Shown: positions 8,342 to 17,273 of the stretch, in pieces
Numbering within the stretch: position 1 is the first letter of the stretch
Layout of the letters: the number at the start of each line of letters is the position of its first letter
Assembly: GCA_024516155.1 (NCBI GenBank)
Contig: JAJJXM010000136.1
Span: 1 to 42,954, forward strand
DNA length: 42,954 bases
From: Pyronema omphalodes
Lineage: Eukaryota; Ascomycota; Pezizomycetes; Pezizales; Pyronemataceae
Direction of reading: 5' to 3'
Translations under genes and position numbers: made by a program
The notes under the pieces: generated by a model
What the model saw: only the letters and a program-made list of their open reading frames with translations
What the model was told of the DNA's origin: nothing
Database searches by the model: none

Positions 8342-11300
8342 GGTCCTCTAGGGTTGCGTTACCTGAGGAGGGAGAATGTATATCTGACGCGGAAAATATC
8401 ATATGTTCAGGAACAAAAAGGAAAATATTGGACAGCTTGGAGTCGACCAAGACAAAACTTCGACGAACCGATAAAGGAACCTCTTCCAAAGGAACAAAAA
8501 TGGAAGCTGTGGTTCCACCCCATCATGGAAAAGGGCCAATTATCAACATGGTGTTGACTTGGTCTAAAAACAAATTCAGAACGGTGCGAATCCTCCTTGA
8601 TACAGGCTCCACCTCAGCACTATTGGACAAAGGTTTTGTCCACACTTACAAAATCCCTACTGTGAAGAGAGACAAGCCTCTTCAAATCCGCAACTTCAAT
8701 AATGAGGTAGTTGCTGGCGCTGGAGGATTCTTTACGGTACCTTTTATGCTGCAACACAAACAACATTATGCAGCAGAATCCTTCGAAGTCGCCCCTCTTG
8801 ACAGCGACTGCGACGTCATCTTACCTTACTGGTGGATTGCAAAACATCAACCTTGCACCATGTGGGGAGACAGCAATAACATCTCCTTCACAACGCCACG
8901 TTGCACTGGAAATTGTACCAAGGCTCAGGCCAGTACATTTTCTCTCAAGGTCGACCACCGAGTACTCGATCACCCTGAGGCCTCAGTTATAGGCCATATT
9001 TCAGCTGTTGCCACTAAGGAGGAATTATCAGAGGCACTTCAACAAGTCCCTGAGAAATTCCGTAAGTGGATTAACATAATGTCAAAGGAAGCAGCAGACA
9101 AGCTTCCTGAACGCAAACCTTACGACCACGCCATAGACTTGAAGGAAGGGGAAACTCCTCCTTGGGGACCAGTCTATGCGCTCAATGAAGTCGAGCTGGA
9201 AACACTTAGGGAATGGTTGAAGGAAATGCCTAGGACAAGAAAGATTAGACCATCCAAATCTCCTGCCGCAGCACCAATTCTTTTTGTGCCAAAACCCATG
9301 GGCGAGGTTTAAGGCTTTGTGTCGATTACAGGGGGATCAACAAAATAACTATAGCAAATCGTTACCCCCTCCCTCTTATGTCTGAGTTACAAGACAGAGT
9401 AAGAAGAGCCAAGTTCTTCACGAAAATGGATTTGACGAACGGCTATCATTTAATCAGGATCAAAGAAGGCGATGAATGGAAGACAGCCTTCAGATGCAGG
9501 TATGGGCTTTATGAGTTTTTGGTTATGCCCTTTGGATTAAGCAACGCACCGGCCACATTCCAAGATATGATGAATCATATCTTTAGGGACATGTTGGATC
9601 AGGGTGTAATTGCTTATATTGATGATGTTCTTATTTATGCGGCAACAGAGGAGGAACATGATAAATTGGTAAAAGAAGTCATAAAGAGACTGGAGGAAAA
9701 TGGGTTGGTAATATCTCCAGAAAAATGTGTTTGGGGGACAAACAAAGTGGAATTTTTGGGGTATATTATAAGCGAAAAGGAAATTGAGATGGCAAAGGAT
9801 AAAGTGGAAACCGTCCTGGTTTGGGAACCTCCTAAATCCCTGAAAGAGACCCAAGGCTTTCTTGGATTTGCAAACTTCTATCGCCGGTTCATAAAGGACT
9901 TCTCAAGAATTTGTCGTCCTCTTACTGAATCAACCAAGGGCGATCCAAAAAAGTGGGAATGGACTGTTGCCATGGAATTGGCATTTGACGAGTTAAAGCA
10001 GAGGTTCACAAAAGCGCCAATATTGGGTCATTTTGATCCTAAAAAGGTTTGCATTGTTGGAACTGATGCCTCTGACTTTGCCTTAGGCGCAGTCCTTTCT
10101 CAGAAAGGAGAGGACGGAAAGCTGCACCCCATTGCTTTCCATTCTAGGAAATTCACTCCGGCAGAAATCAATTATGAAATCCATGATAAAGAGCTTTTGG
10201 CTATTGTGGATTCGTTTAAGATTTGGAGAAGATACCTGGAAGGAGCAATGCATACGGTTCAAGTGTTGAGCGACCATCAAAATTTCGAGTACTTCACCAC
10301 AACAAAAGTACTCAATCGTCGCCAAGCAAGGTGGGCTCAAGAACTTGCTGGCATTGATTTTTAAATTTTTTACAGACCTGGGAATAAGAATGGGAAGCCA
10401 GATGCTTTGTCAAGGCGTCCGGAGTTCCGCCCTGAAAAGGGGGGAGGTGAGGATCAGCCGATTACGACTATCCTTCACAAACAACATTTTGCATCGATTT
10501 CAGCAATCAGCAGTGGAGGAGAAGGAACTTCATTTATTGTTTCTTCAGCACGACTTAATTCTATTCCTTCTGTTCAATGGTCTGGAGAATTTTTAAAGAT
10601 CGTTAAAGAAGCTGGAGAACTGGACGAAAATCATCAAAAAGCAGCAAAAAGAATAAAAGATCCACTAACGATAGAAGATTGCATAATCTATCGGAAAGAG
10701 AAGTTATGGGTACCAAAGGATTTGGTCAACATGGTCCTTGAATCACAGCACGACTCCAAAATAGCGGGGCACTTTGGTCAGGACAAAACAATTGAATTAA
10801 TAAGGAGAAACTTTTGGTGGCCAAGAATGGACGAAAATATAATTGAATATGTAAAAAGCTGTTTGGAATGTCAGAAGGACAAAACGGCTAGGCACCAAAA
10901 GTATGGAATGTTGCAACCTTTGGAATTATCTTATGCCCCATGGCAATCTATTGCTATGGATTTTATCACCGACCTTCCAGAATCAAATGGGTGTGATCAA
11001 CTATGGGTTATAGTTGATCGATTTACAAAAATGGCACACTTTATTCCTTTACAGAGAGACGGCAAGACAACTGCAGACCTTGCCAGAATATTCGCAAAGG
11101 AAATTTGGAAGTTGCATGGCTTACCCAAGGATATAGTGTCGGATCGAGACTCCAGGTTTACAAGCACCACCTGGAAAGCATTTCTTGGAACCCTAGGAAT
11201 TAAACCACGAATGTCGACAGCCTCCCACCCACAAACAGATGGGCAAACGGAACGGATCAACCGAACAATTGAAGCTTACCTCCGCTCTTTTGTTAACCAC

Positions 11301-12035
11301 GAAATGGACGACTGGGCTGATCTCTTACCCATGGCTGAGTTCGCATACAATAACTCAGTCACAAGCGCAACTGGACTTTCACCCTTTTACGCCAACTACG
11401 GATCTTATCCAAATACGAGCAACCCTTCGGCAACTGCTGTGCGCAACCCAGCCAGCAAAGCCTACGCCCACTGGATGCATACGATACACGAAGGAGCCAA
11501 GTTAGCCCTTCAAAAAACCCAAGAAAGAATGAAGAAATATGCAGACCAGAAACGACAGGAGGCACCCGAGAACCAAGTAGGAGACTTGGTTATGTTAGAA
11601 TGACGTAACATACGAACAAGACGCCCATCAAGGAAGTTAGATCATAAACTACATGGTCCCTTCCAAGTCGAAAAAGTCATCTCCCCAACAGCAGTACGAC
11701 TTACGCTCCCACGAAAATGGAAGATACACAACGTCTTCCATACCTCACTACTTGAGCCTTTTAGAGCAGGAACTCGGGGTCCACCTGATACAAACAAAAC
11801 TTTACGGGAAGTAGACGACGTTGTGGGAAGCGAGGAATACGATATCGATGAAGTCATGAGCAGCTATGAATCTGGGAATCGAGTATTGTACAGTGTTAAA
11901 TGGCTAGGTCGGCCCAACAAAAAGGACTGGACGGCAGAACCATTCGACAACTTTTCAGTAGGAGGTCAGGAGAAGTTACGAGAGTTTCATCTCAAGTATC
12001 CTGATTCTCCGAGGGACTACCGACTCAAGGATTAA
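8342..12035 (+). pseudogene. pol: Gypsy-1 pol: PR-RT-RNaseH-IN-chromodomain, broken
   Basis: Protease has the active-site motif LLDTGSTSALLD (near 8600). One base is missing near 9306, after PKPMGE, so the frame shifts in the RT fingers. RT resumes with LCVDYRG and has motif A FFTKMDLTNGYHLI and the catalytic YIDD at 9615-9626. RNase H shows VGTDASDFALGA and IHDKELLAI. A TAA at 10362-10364 (after AGIDF) interrupts the connection. Integrase then has the HHCC finger (H..H, CLECQKDK), core motifs MDFITD, SDRDSRF and TERINR, and a TGA at 11601-11603 after GDLVMLE. The C-terminus has the chromodomain (EEYDIDEVMSSYE, LYSVKWLGRPNKKDWT), ending at TAA 12033-12035. A chromodomain normally directs insertion to marked chromatin. 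The frame is open through the gag stop in the -1 phase, so pol was probably made by frameshifting. Confidence 0.88.
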
Positions 12036-12190
12036 GGCTTAATGTTTTTCCCACGAGGTTTTCATTAGGTCGAGTTGGTAGTAGGATGTAGGGGCTGGAG
12101 GACTACATCCATATATGATCCCTAAGTCACTTGCCTGCGGCGAGGTGCGATTACAGAATGATAAGCTACTTGCTTCAGGACGAAGCTTGA

Positions 12191-12205
12191 ACAGGGGGGA
12201 GGTGG
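12191..12205 (+). other. Gypsy-1 polypurine tract
   Basis: acaggggggaggtgg lies immediately before the TGTCACACC start of the 3' LTR, as expected for the plus-strand primer of reverse transcription. Confidence 0.8.
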
Positions 12206-13558
12206 TGTCACACCATATATTGTTTGAGTATAGAATAGGTAACATGTATAACATTATGAGAACATGGCAAACTCGACAGGAGAATGAATAATAAGGTTAG
12301 TATCCCGGGCCGGAACCCCCTGAGGAGCTCCAGCTAGCCACGTCACGTGATTCGTGACTTTCCGAAAGGACCTCACGAGGATCCCGGCCCGAGGCGTCGC
12401 TACCTGTTATTCACTGTCAGTTTGGGAGGATCACAGATGGATGGGAACCAGGAACAACTTACCTCATGGGTGTCGACTTACCCATGAGAAAACTACAGAC
12501 GACGCTGATGGAGACAGAAGACGACGGCGAAGGGACACCTCCTTATACTTGAGGATGTGTTCCACCAAGCACGGCTACCAGAAGGCTTGCAAGAGAAAGG
12601 GATTCTCAAGAGAATGCACGGCAGACGAATGGGATCATCCAAAGTCTGAGTTGGACGGATAGTCGGCCAAGGAACAAGGCAGAGTCTAGTCAGCCAACAG
12701 GAGTGGGGCTCAGGAGAAGGGTCAAGATTGCCTTGGCGTGAGACGACGTCCTGCAGCAGGGAACACCACTCAGGGAAACTGTTGGATGGAACTGATATGA
12801 CGCGACCTTAGGCCAATGACTACCAACTGCGAGATAAGACGGCGTTTGCGTACACACCAGGGTGTGGCTGCGCGCAAGTGCGCGCAGGTGGGGCAAATGA
12901 CATCACACAGGAATGCGACAGGGCAGTGCGCTCCGGTAGGGCATGGTACGCCTTATGATGTCAGATTCCTTCACACACAATCGAGATTCTCTAGGGAGAT
13001 CTATGATCAAGACGACTCATAGCATACATGACTCACATGTCAATATCCGAGGAGTCACTGCATTATGCGCTCAACTGCAGTGACCCTCCACTAGACGCTT
13101 GACCCCAATACCTGATTGGAAGGTGTGGTAGCACGGCGAGGAATGTCAAGGATTAATCTGACACGAGGTCATCATGCAAGTAAGCAATTAATATAATTGC
13201 GCACACAGCAAGATGCGAGCCATCGCTAGATTTGTCAAAGAATTGACTCACGTCTTATCTCCTAAGCTTAGTTTGGAAGTTGGTTCCCTTGGGAAGTCTG
13301 GGCGAACTTGTAGACGAAAGTCTATAAAAGACCCTAAGTCTTCCCACCGTCTCCTCCAGCATCAGCGACCTGATCTCTACCTACGACGTTACCTTTCGAC
13401 CACCAATACCTCAAGAGAGACCCTTAAGTTTATTCGGCCTGTGATCGATTAGTTTACTTCCTAGCTTCTTGGGAAATATATTTTTTGAATACCTTTCACA
13501 CGAAGAACGACTGATGGAATAAGCCTCTCTATTGAAAGCCTCAATAGCCAGGTTCACA
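12206..13558 (+). repeat. Gypsy-1 3' LTR
   Basis: 1353 bp, starting TGTCACACCATATATTG and ending GGTTCACA. It differs from the 5' LTR at scattered sites (a few percent by eye), so the insertion is not recent. It contains an E-box palindrome TCACGTGA (12343-12350) and a probable TATA box TATAAAAG (13323-13330). A third, diverged copy of this LTR is at 30886-32061. Confidence 0.9.
13323..13330 (+). promoter_or_regulatory. probable LTR TATA box
   Basis: TATAAAAG in the Gypsy-1 3' LTR. The same position reads TATAGAAG in the 5' LTR (3996-4003) and TATAAGAG in the third copy (31912-31919). Transcription start has not been shown. Confidence 0.45.
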
Positions 13559-13563
13559 CAGTG

Positions 13564-14857
13564 CTCCCATTGCAGATGCTGTAGATAAGATGCAAGAGAT
13601 AAGGCGCATTCTCTCCGGCTTTCATCTCCATGACATTTACAATGCGGATGAAACCAGCTTCTTCTACTGAATGCAGCCTGACCGAGGCCTTGCTACGGAA
13701 CAGATGTCTGGTAGAAGAAAAGACAAGGCACGGCTGACTGTTCTGGTTACCGCAGATGGTGATGGTTCGGAAAGATATCCACTCTGGACCATTGGTCATG
13801 CTGCAAACCCCCGGTGCTTTAAAAATGTTCGCATGGACTCATTGGGTTGTGAATATAGATCCAGCAAGAAAGCATGGATGCGCACAGATATCATGATGGA
13901 GTATCTGGTGCTACTAAATGGCAACATGGTTAGACAAAACCGCCATGTTGCACTACTCTTAGATAATTTTTCCGCTCACAGAGCTGCTGTTCAGCAGCTT
14001 GGTGGTGAGCGTGGTTTATCCAATGTCCGTGTACTTTGGCTTCCTGAGAATAGGACGTCTCATTACCAGCCGGATGATCAAGGAATTATCAGGACCTAGA
14101 ACACTGATGTGCGCATCTGCTTCCTTGACTGGCAGGTTACACACCTCGAGACTCATGGTGTTGATGAACCACTACCGCAGGTTACCATCTTACAGGCCAT
14201 CCGATGGGCTGTCTGTGCTGGGAATTTAGACGTTAAAGGTACAACAATTTTTAACGCTTTCCAGAAAGCGCCTGTCAAGGTGTTGGAGCCCACACATCGG
14301 GTTGCCCATGGTATCCAGTGTTCCGGCATAATTGATTACGATGCACTGTTGCAACCAGCACTGGAGGAATCGGACACGTCCGATGAGATTACAAACATCC
14401 AGGCTGATATCAGCACGTCCTACTCTTACCTTCAGGAGCACAATTGGCAGACAACAAATGTCATGGCCATTGCCAAGTTTCTGAACCCGGTACAGAAACA
14501 TGTAGATGATTCACTCGAGGATATTGAGGTTTTTACCTTTCTTGATTATGTTGTGGATATTTTTCTAATTTTTATAGGCGCACATTATCTTGACTTATCA
14601 AGAAGCTCCACTAATAGAGAGCGATGCTGAAGAGGATAAGGCAGAGCCCCTCCCGGCTCCTAAAGTTACATTGCATGATGCTACTAAAGATTATGAGCAA
14701 TTTGCATTGTGGGATGAGCAGAAAGATGCTGAGCTCTGTGACCCCGCGGTTTCTGCTGGAAGTTTTGCGCAAAGAGTTGCGTAAGCAGCGCTTTTCAGAA
14801 CTTAAAAAGATGCACCAAACGCGTTTAGATGAATCTTTTGGTTTTACCAAGGTATGA
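13564..14857 (+). pseudogene. pogo-like transposase, 3' half (DDE domain)
   Basis: This is the catalytic half of the transposase split at 2876. The frame continues from the first half after one target duplication is removed (GEASS then APIADAV). The DDD catalytic residues are visible: NADETS (13647-13649), LLLDNFSAH (13962-13964) and PDDQGII (14076-14078). Two nonsense codons, TGA at 13668-13670 and TAG at 14097-14099, fit CGA to TGA and TGG to TAG. A possible 49-bp intron (14529-14577, GT to AG) joins DDSLEDIE to AHIILTYQEAPL in phase 0. A frameshift near 14740 precedes a C-terminus of LRKELRKQRFSELKK followed by TRLDESF, like the basic tail of fungal pogo proteins. In life it cuts and joins DNA at the element ends; this copy is dead. 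Confidence 0.85.
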
Positions 14858-15094
14858 TGGATGGTTTTGGGATTTAAATTGCGTTAGAGTTTCTTTTTTT
14901 GTAGAATGTTCAAAGGGAATTCAAGTTTGTTGTGCAATTCTAGGATGAAATAATGCGATTCCACAAGGGAAAATGGTATGAAATTTCGGAAGCGCACACT
15001 CTACTCACCCCCCCCACCCCTACCCCGGCGCTGCGCATGTTGATACATCACTCGGGCCAACCTTCTCGGGCTTCAAGAATATACATCACATAAG

Positions 15095-15099
15095 CATAC
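15095..15099. repeat. left target-site duplication of Gypsy-2A
   Basis: CATAC, repeated exactly at 21508-21512 after the 3' LTR. Confidence 0.9.
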
Positions 15100-15628
15100 T
15101 GTCACGGCACACGGCTGACGAGCCGTTGTGTTGCGTCATCATGTTGTCGTGGTTGTTGATTGAGATCGTGCCGTTGTCTTGCCGTGTTGTGTTGCCGTTG
15201 TGTTGTTGTGTTGTTGTGTGTGCCGTGCCATGTTGACTGAGAGAATGATTGATGATGGATGACGTACCACCAGCTGGAGAGCTGTGGCGTCGCAGTTGAA
15301 TCGATGGAGAACGGAAGCTCATGTAGCGATGATTGTATGACGGCCCAGCAAGAGTGCTGGCCGCCCCTTTGTACATAAGGAGGCTTGCCTCCCCGTTGTC
15401 GAGATTCTCCATCGAACGTCTTGTGCCTTCTCTTGACTCCTAATATAAGAATTCCTCTCTTAAGTCCTACGTCACTCTTGTCCTTGTCCCTGTCCCTGTT
15501 TAGTGTGCCGTCCGTCTGACGAGCACTTCGGTCCTTGTCCTGCCGTTCCCCGTTCCGGAACCTGCCTAGTCCCTCCTTCCGGTAGTGTTCAGTGTGTCCC
15601 TTGAACGTCCGTTCTCGTGTCCCTGACA
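15100..15628 (+). repeat. Gypsy-2A 5' LTR
   Basis: 529 bp, TGTCACGGCACACGG to CCCTGACA, with terminal TGTCA/TGACA inverted repeats. It contains a GTT/GTGTT-rich low-complexity stretch (about 15165-15225) and a possible TATA element, ATATAAG, at 15443-15449. Confidence 0.95.
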
Positions 15629-15663
15629 TTACGTTCGATCGATTTACTATTCAACCGACACGC

Positions 15664-15906
15664 ATGAACCGCACCGGTTCTGCCTGGACCCACGCACTAA
15701 AGCAAGCTCTTGAAACGCACACCTTATACGAAACCTTTGGGATCCCCGACAGATTCGCTGGCGCCGTGCGAAGAACCGTCCGACGAGCAGAAAATAACTG
15801 CTACCTTGTGGTCCGCTGGCAACTCCAAGATTACACCTATCAGGAGCACATCCGCCGCACCATCAGACTCAAGCCAATCCTCAGAGCCCGCCAGGATGCA
15901 TATTAA
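15664..15906 (+). CDS. Gypsy-2A ORF0, small conserved leader protein
   Basis: An 80-codon frame starts at the first ATG after the 5' LTR (36 bp downstream) and ends at TAA 15904-15906. That stop is just past the gag ATG at 15896-15898, so the frames overlap by 11 bases. The peptide begins MNRTGSAWTHALKQALETH and is basic towards its end (RRTIRLKPILRARQ). I do not recognise a domain. Copy B has the same frame without stops (37661-37903). By my hand count 26 codons differ between copies: 15 synonymous and 11 not, with only 3 changes at second positions. That pattern supports translation and constraint. Gag may be reached by reinitiation. It could alternatively be the N-terminal part of gag separated by a programmed shift. 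Confidence 0.65.
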   Translation: MNRTGSAWTHALKQALETHTLYETFGIPDRFAGAVRRTVRRAENNCYLVVRWQLQDYTYQEHIRRTIRLKPILRARQDAY

Positions 15907-17242
15907 ACTTATTGACGAAGGCCACTGGCAACAAATTGTGAACGCCGCCGCAATGACTCAGTTCCCCGACGGCCACGAACCGCTCACCTTTACAAAACAA
16001 CTCGCACAATCCATTTTAGACGCTCAGGACCACCCCACGGGTTACCTCCTAAACGACCTTGCGGAAACCCCCGGCTCTCGTAACAGCACTCGGGTATCCA
16101 GCCCTGTCGCCTCCCGCGCTCCGGAAGCTCCCACCCCTGCTCCCATTCCCCCTGTCGTGATCCAGACTGGCTCCGTCCAGGTCTACCCGAACGGCCCAGA
16201 CCCAGCACCGCGAGCCGCCGCACCCCCTACCACAGCCGCAGCCGCAGCCCCCGCCCCCGCGATAATCGCACCAATTCCTAGACCCCCCCCCCGTGACCCC
16301 GAGATCCTCCTAACCCCGGAGGAGCAAGCCGATACAAACGAAATCCACTACTACGAGAAAGAACTCACCCGCCAGCGTGAGCTAATCAACGCGCTACTCG
16401 CCTCCCCCGGCATCCGCGTAACTGGAGACAAAATCTCGGATCCGCCAACCTTCGACGGGTCCAACAGGGAGGACCTCCGCCGCTTTGTCTCCTTGCTTCG
16501 TATCAAGTTAGTAAGCGATGAACTACGTTTCCCGACCCCCCATAAAAGGATTTCTTACGCCATGGGCCGCCTCCGCGGACGCGCCCTGGACCAGATTCTT
16601 CCTTACATCAAGGAAAACGGCAACCGCTGGGCTCTCAACGACGTCGAGGACGTCATCAAAATTTTACAGCGTACCTTCGGAGACCCGGACGAGCGCGCAA
16701 CGGCTCGTTTCAAACTACAGAATCTCCGACAGAACAACCGCGAATTTTCGGACTACTACGCAGAGTTCTCCCGCCTAGTCGCAGAGTTAGGCTGGGACGA
16801 AGCCGCCACCATGGATGCCCTGCGTAACGGCCTGTCCCTGGAGCTACACGAGAAGTTGGTTGGTGCCCCACCCACCACCACGATGCACGAATTCGTCGAG
16901 CAGTGTCAGAAATTGGATTCCCAATTACGGGCACTTGAAAACCTCCGCAAGCTGCGTACCAACCGCGGCCAAGTTAAGACCACTACCACCGCCACCCCCA
17001 CCACCAGTCGCCCCACCCCCGCTACCCAAGCCACCACCGCCTCCTCCAGCAAGCAAACCCCGGCCCAGGGACCCCGCCAGAAACTGTCGGCACAAGAGCG
17101 CGCGACCCGCCTTTCAGAAGGACGCTGCCTCTACTGCGGTGGCCTCGGCCACATGGCTGCGTCGTGCCCCGCCAAGACGAATGTTAAAGTGGCGAGCGTG
17201 GAATTGGTGGATGCTGAAGAAGAAGTGTCGGGAAAAGAATAA
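15896..17242 (+). CDS. gag: Gypsy-2A Gag
   Basis: This is the capsid and nucleocapsid polyprotein, 448 residues from the ATG at 15896 (MHIKLIDEGHW) to TAA 17240-17242. The frame is open further upstream to a TTG at 15710, but that part overlaps ORF0 and has no ATG. Residues 60-150 are rich in Pro and Ala. The retrotransposon gag domain follows (RFVSLLRIKLVSDELRFP, GRALDQILPYIK, EFSDYYAEFSRLVAELG). A Thr/Pro linker leads to one zinc knuckle, CLYCGGLGHMAASC, at about residues 411-424. The end of the frame carries the GGGAAAA heptamer that moves ribosomes into pol. It forms the cytoplasmic particle in which reverse transcription occurs. Confidence 0.93.
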   Translation: MHIKLIDEGHWQQIVNAAAMTQFPDGHEPLTFTKQLAQSILDAQDHPTGYLLNDLAETPGSRNSTRVSSPVASRAPEAPTPAPIPPVVIQTGSVQVYPNGPDPAPRAAAPPTTAAAAAPAPAIIAPIPRPPPRDPEILLTPEEQADTNEIHYYEKELTRQRELINALLASPGIRVTGDKISDPPTFDGSNREDLRRFVSLLRIKLVSDELRFPTPHKRISYAMGRLRGRALDQILPYIKENGNRWALNDVEDVIKILQRTFGDPDERATARFKLQNLRQNNREFSDYYAEFSRLVAELGWDEAATMDALRNGLSLELHEKLVGAPPTTTMHEFVEQCQKLDSQLRALENLRKLRTNRGQVKTTTTATPTTSRPTPATQATTASSSKQTPAQGPRQKLSAQERATRLSEGRCLYCGGLGHMAASCPAKTNVKVASVELVDAEEEVSGKE

Positions 17243-17273
17243 ACCAGCTGCAAGAAGATGGCTCTGCCGCTGG
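17230..17273 (+). promoter_or_regulatory. gag-pol -1 frameshift site (GGGAAAA plus stem-loop)
   Basis: G_GGA_AAA sits in the gag frame at 17230-17236, one codon before the gag stop, and matches the X_XXY_YYZ slippery rule. After a 7-nt spacer a stem-loop is possible. CCAGC (17244-17248) pairs with GCTGG (17269-17273), and after one mismatch GCA (17250-17252) pairs with TGC (17265-17267), leaving a 12-nt loop. The pol frame is open through this site in the -1 phase. Copy B keeps the heptamer, spacer and stem unchanged. Confidence 0.8.

Larger units (their letters stand above)
2877..13558 (+). mobile_element. Gypsy-1: Ty3/gypsy chromovirus, degenerate
   Basis: A complete but inactive LTR retrotransposon inserted in the pogo transposase. 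The LTRs are 2877-6027 (about 1355 bp once the internal insertion is removed) and 12206-13558 (1353 bp); both begin TGTCACACC and end CACA. The 5-bp target duplications are CAGCG (2872-2876) and CAGTG (13559-13563), differing by one C/T. Without the 1.8-kb insertion the element is about 8.9 kb. The internal order is gag, protease, reverse transcriptase, RNase H, integrase, chromodomain, which identifies a chromovirus. At least four nonsense codons and one frameshift interrupt gag and pol. I see no canonical TGG primer-binding site after the 5' LTR at 6028. Confidence 0.92.

Noticed and set aside
11823..12035. Separate small chromodomain gene
   Set aside because: It is the C-terminus of Gypsy-1 pol. 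The same frame continues upstream to the TGA at 11601-11603 and matches the layout of Gypsy-2A pol.
15165..15225. Repeating GTTGT units, checked as a CRISPR-like or satellite array
   Set aside because: The units are short, irregular and lack spacers. They are low-complexity sequence inside the LTR.
15102..15629. A 175-codon antisense open frame across the whole Gypsy-2A LTR, repeated at 20981-21508
   Set aside because: Its identity in both places only reflects LTR identity. The Gypsy-2B LTRs have stops in the same frame and shift to others, so there is no sign of protein constraint.
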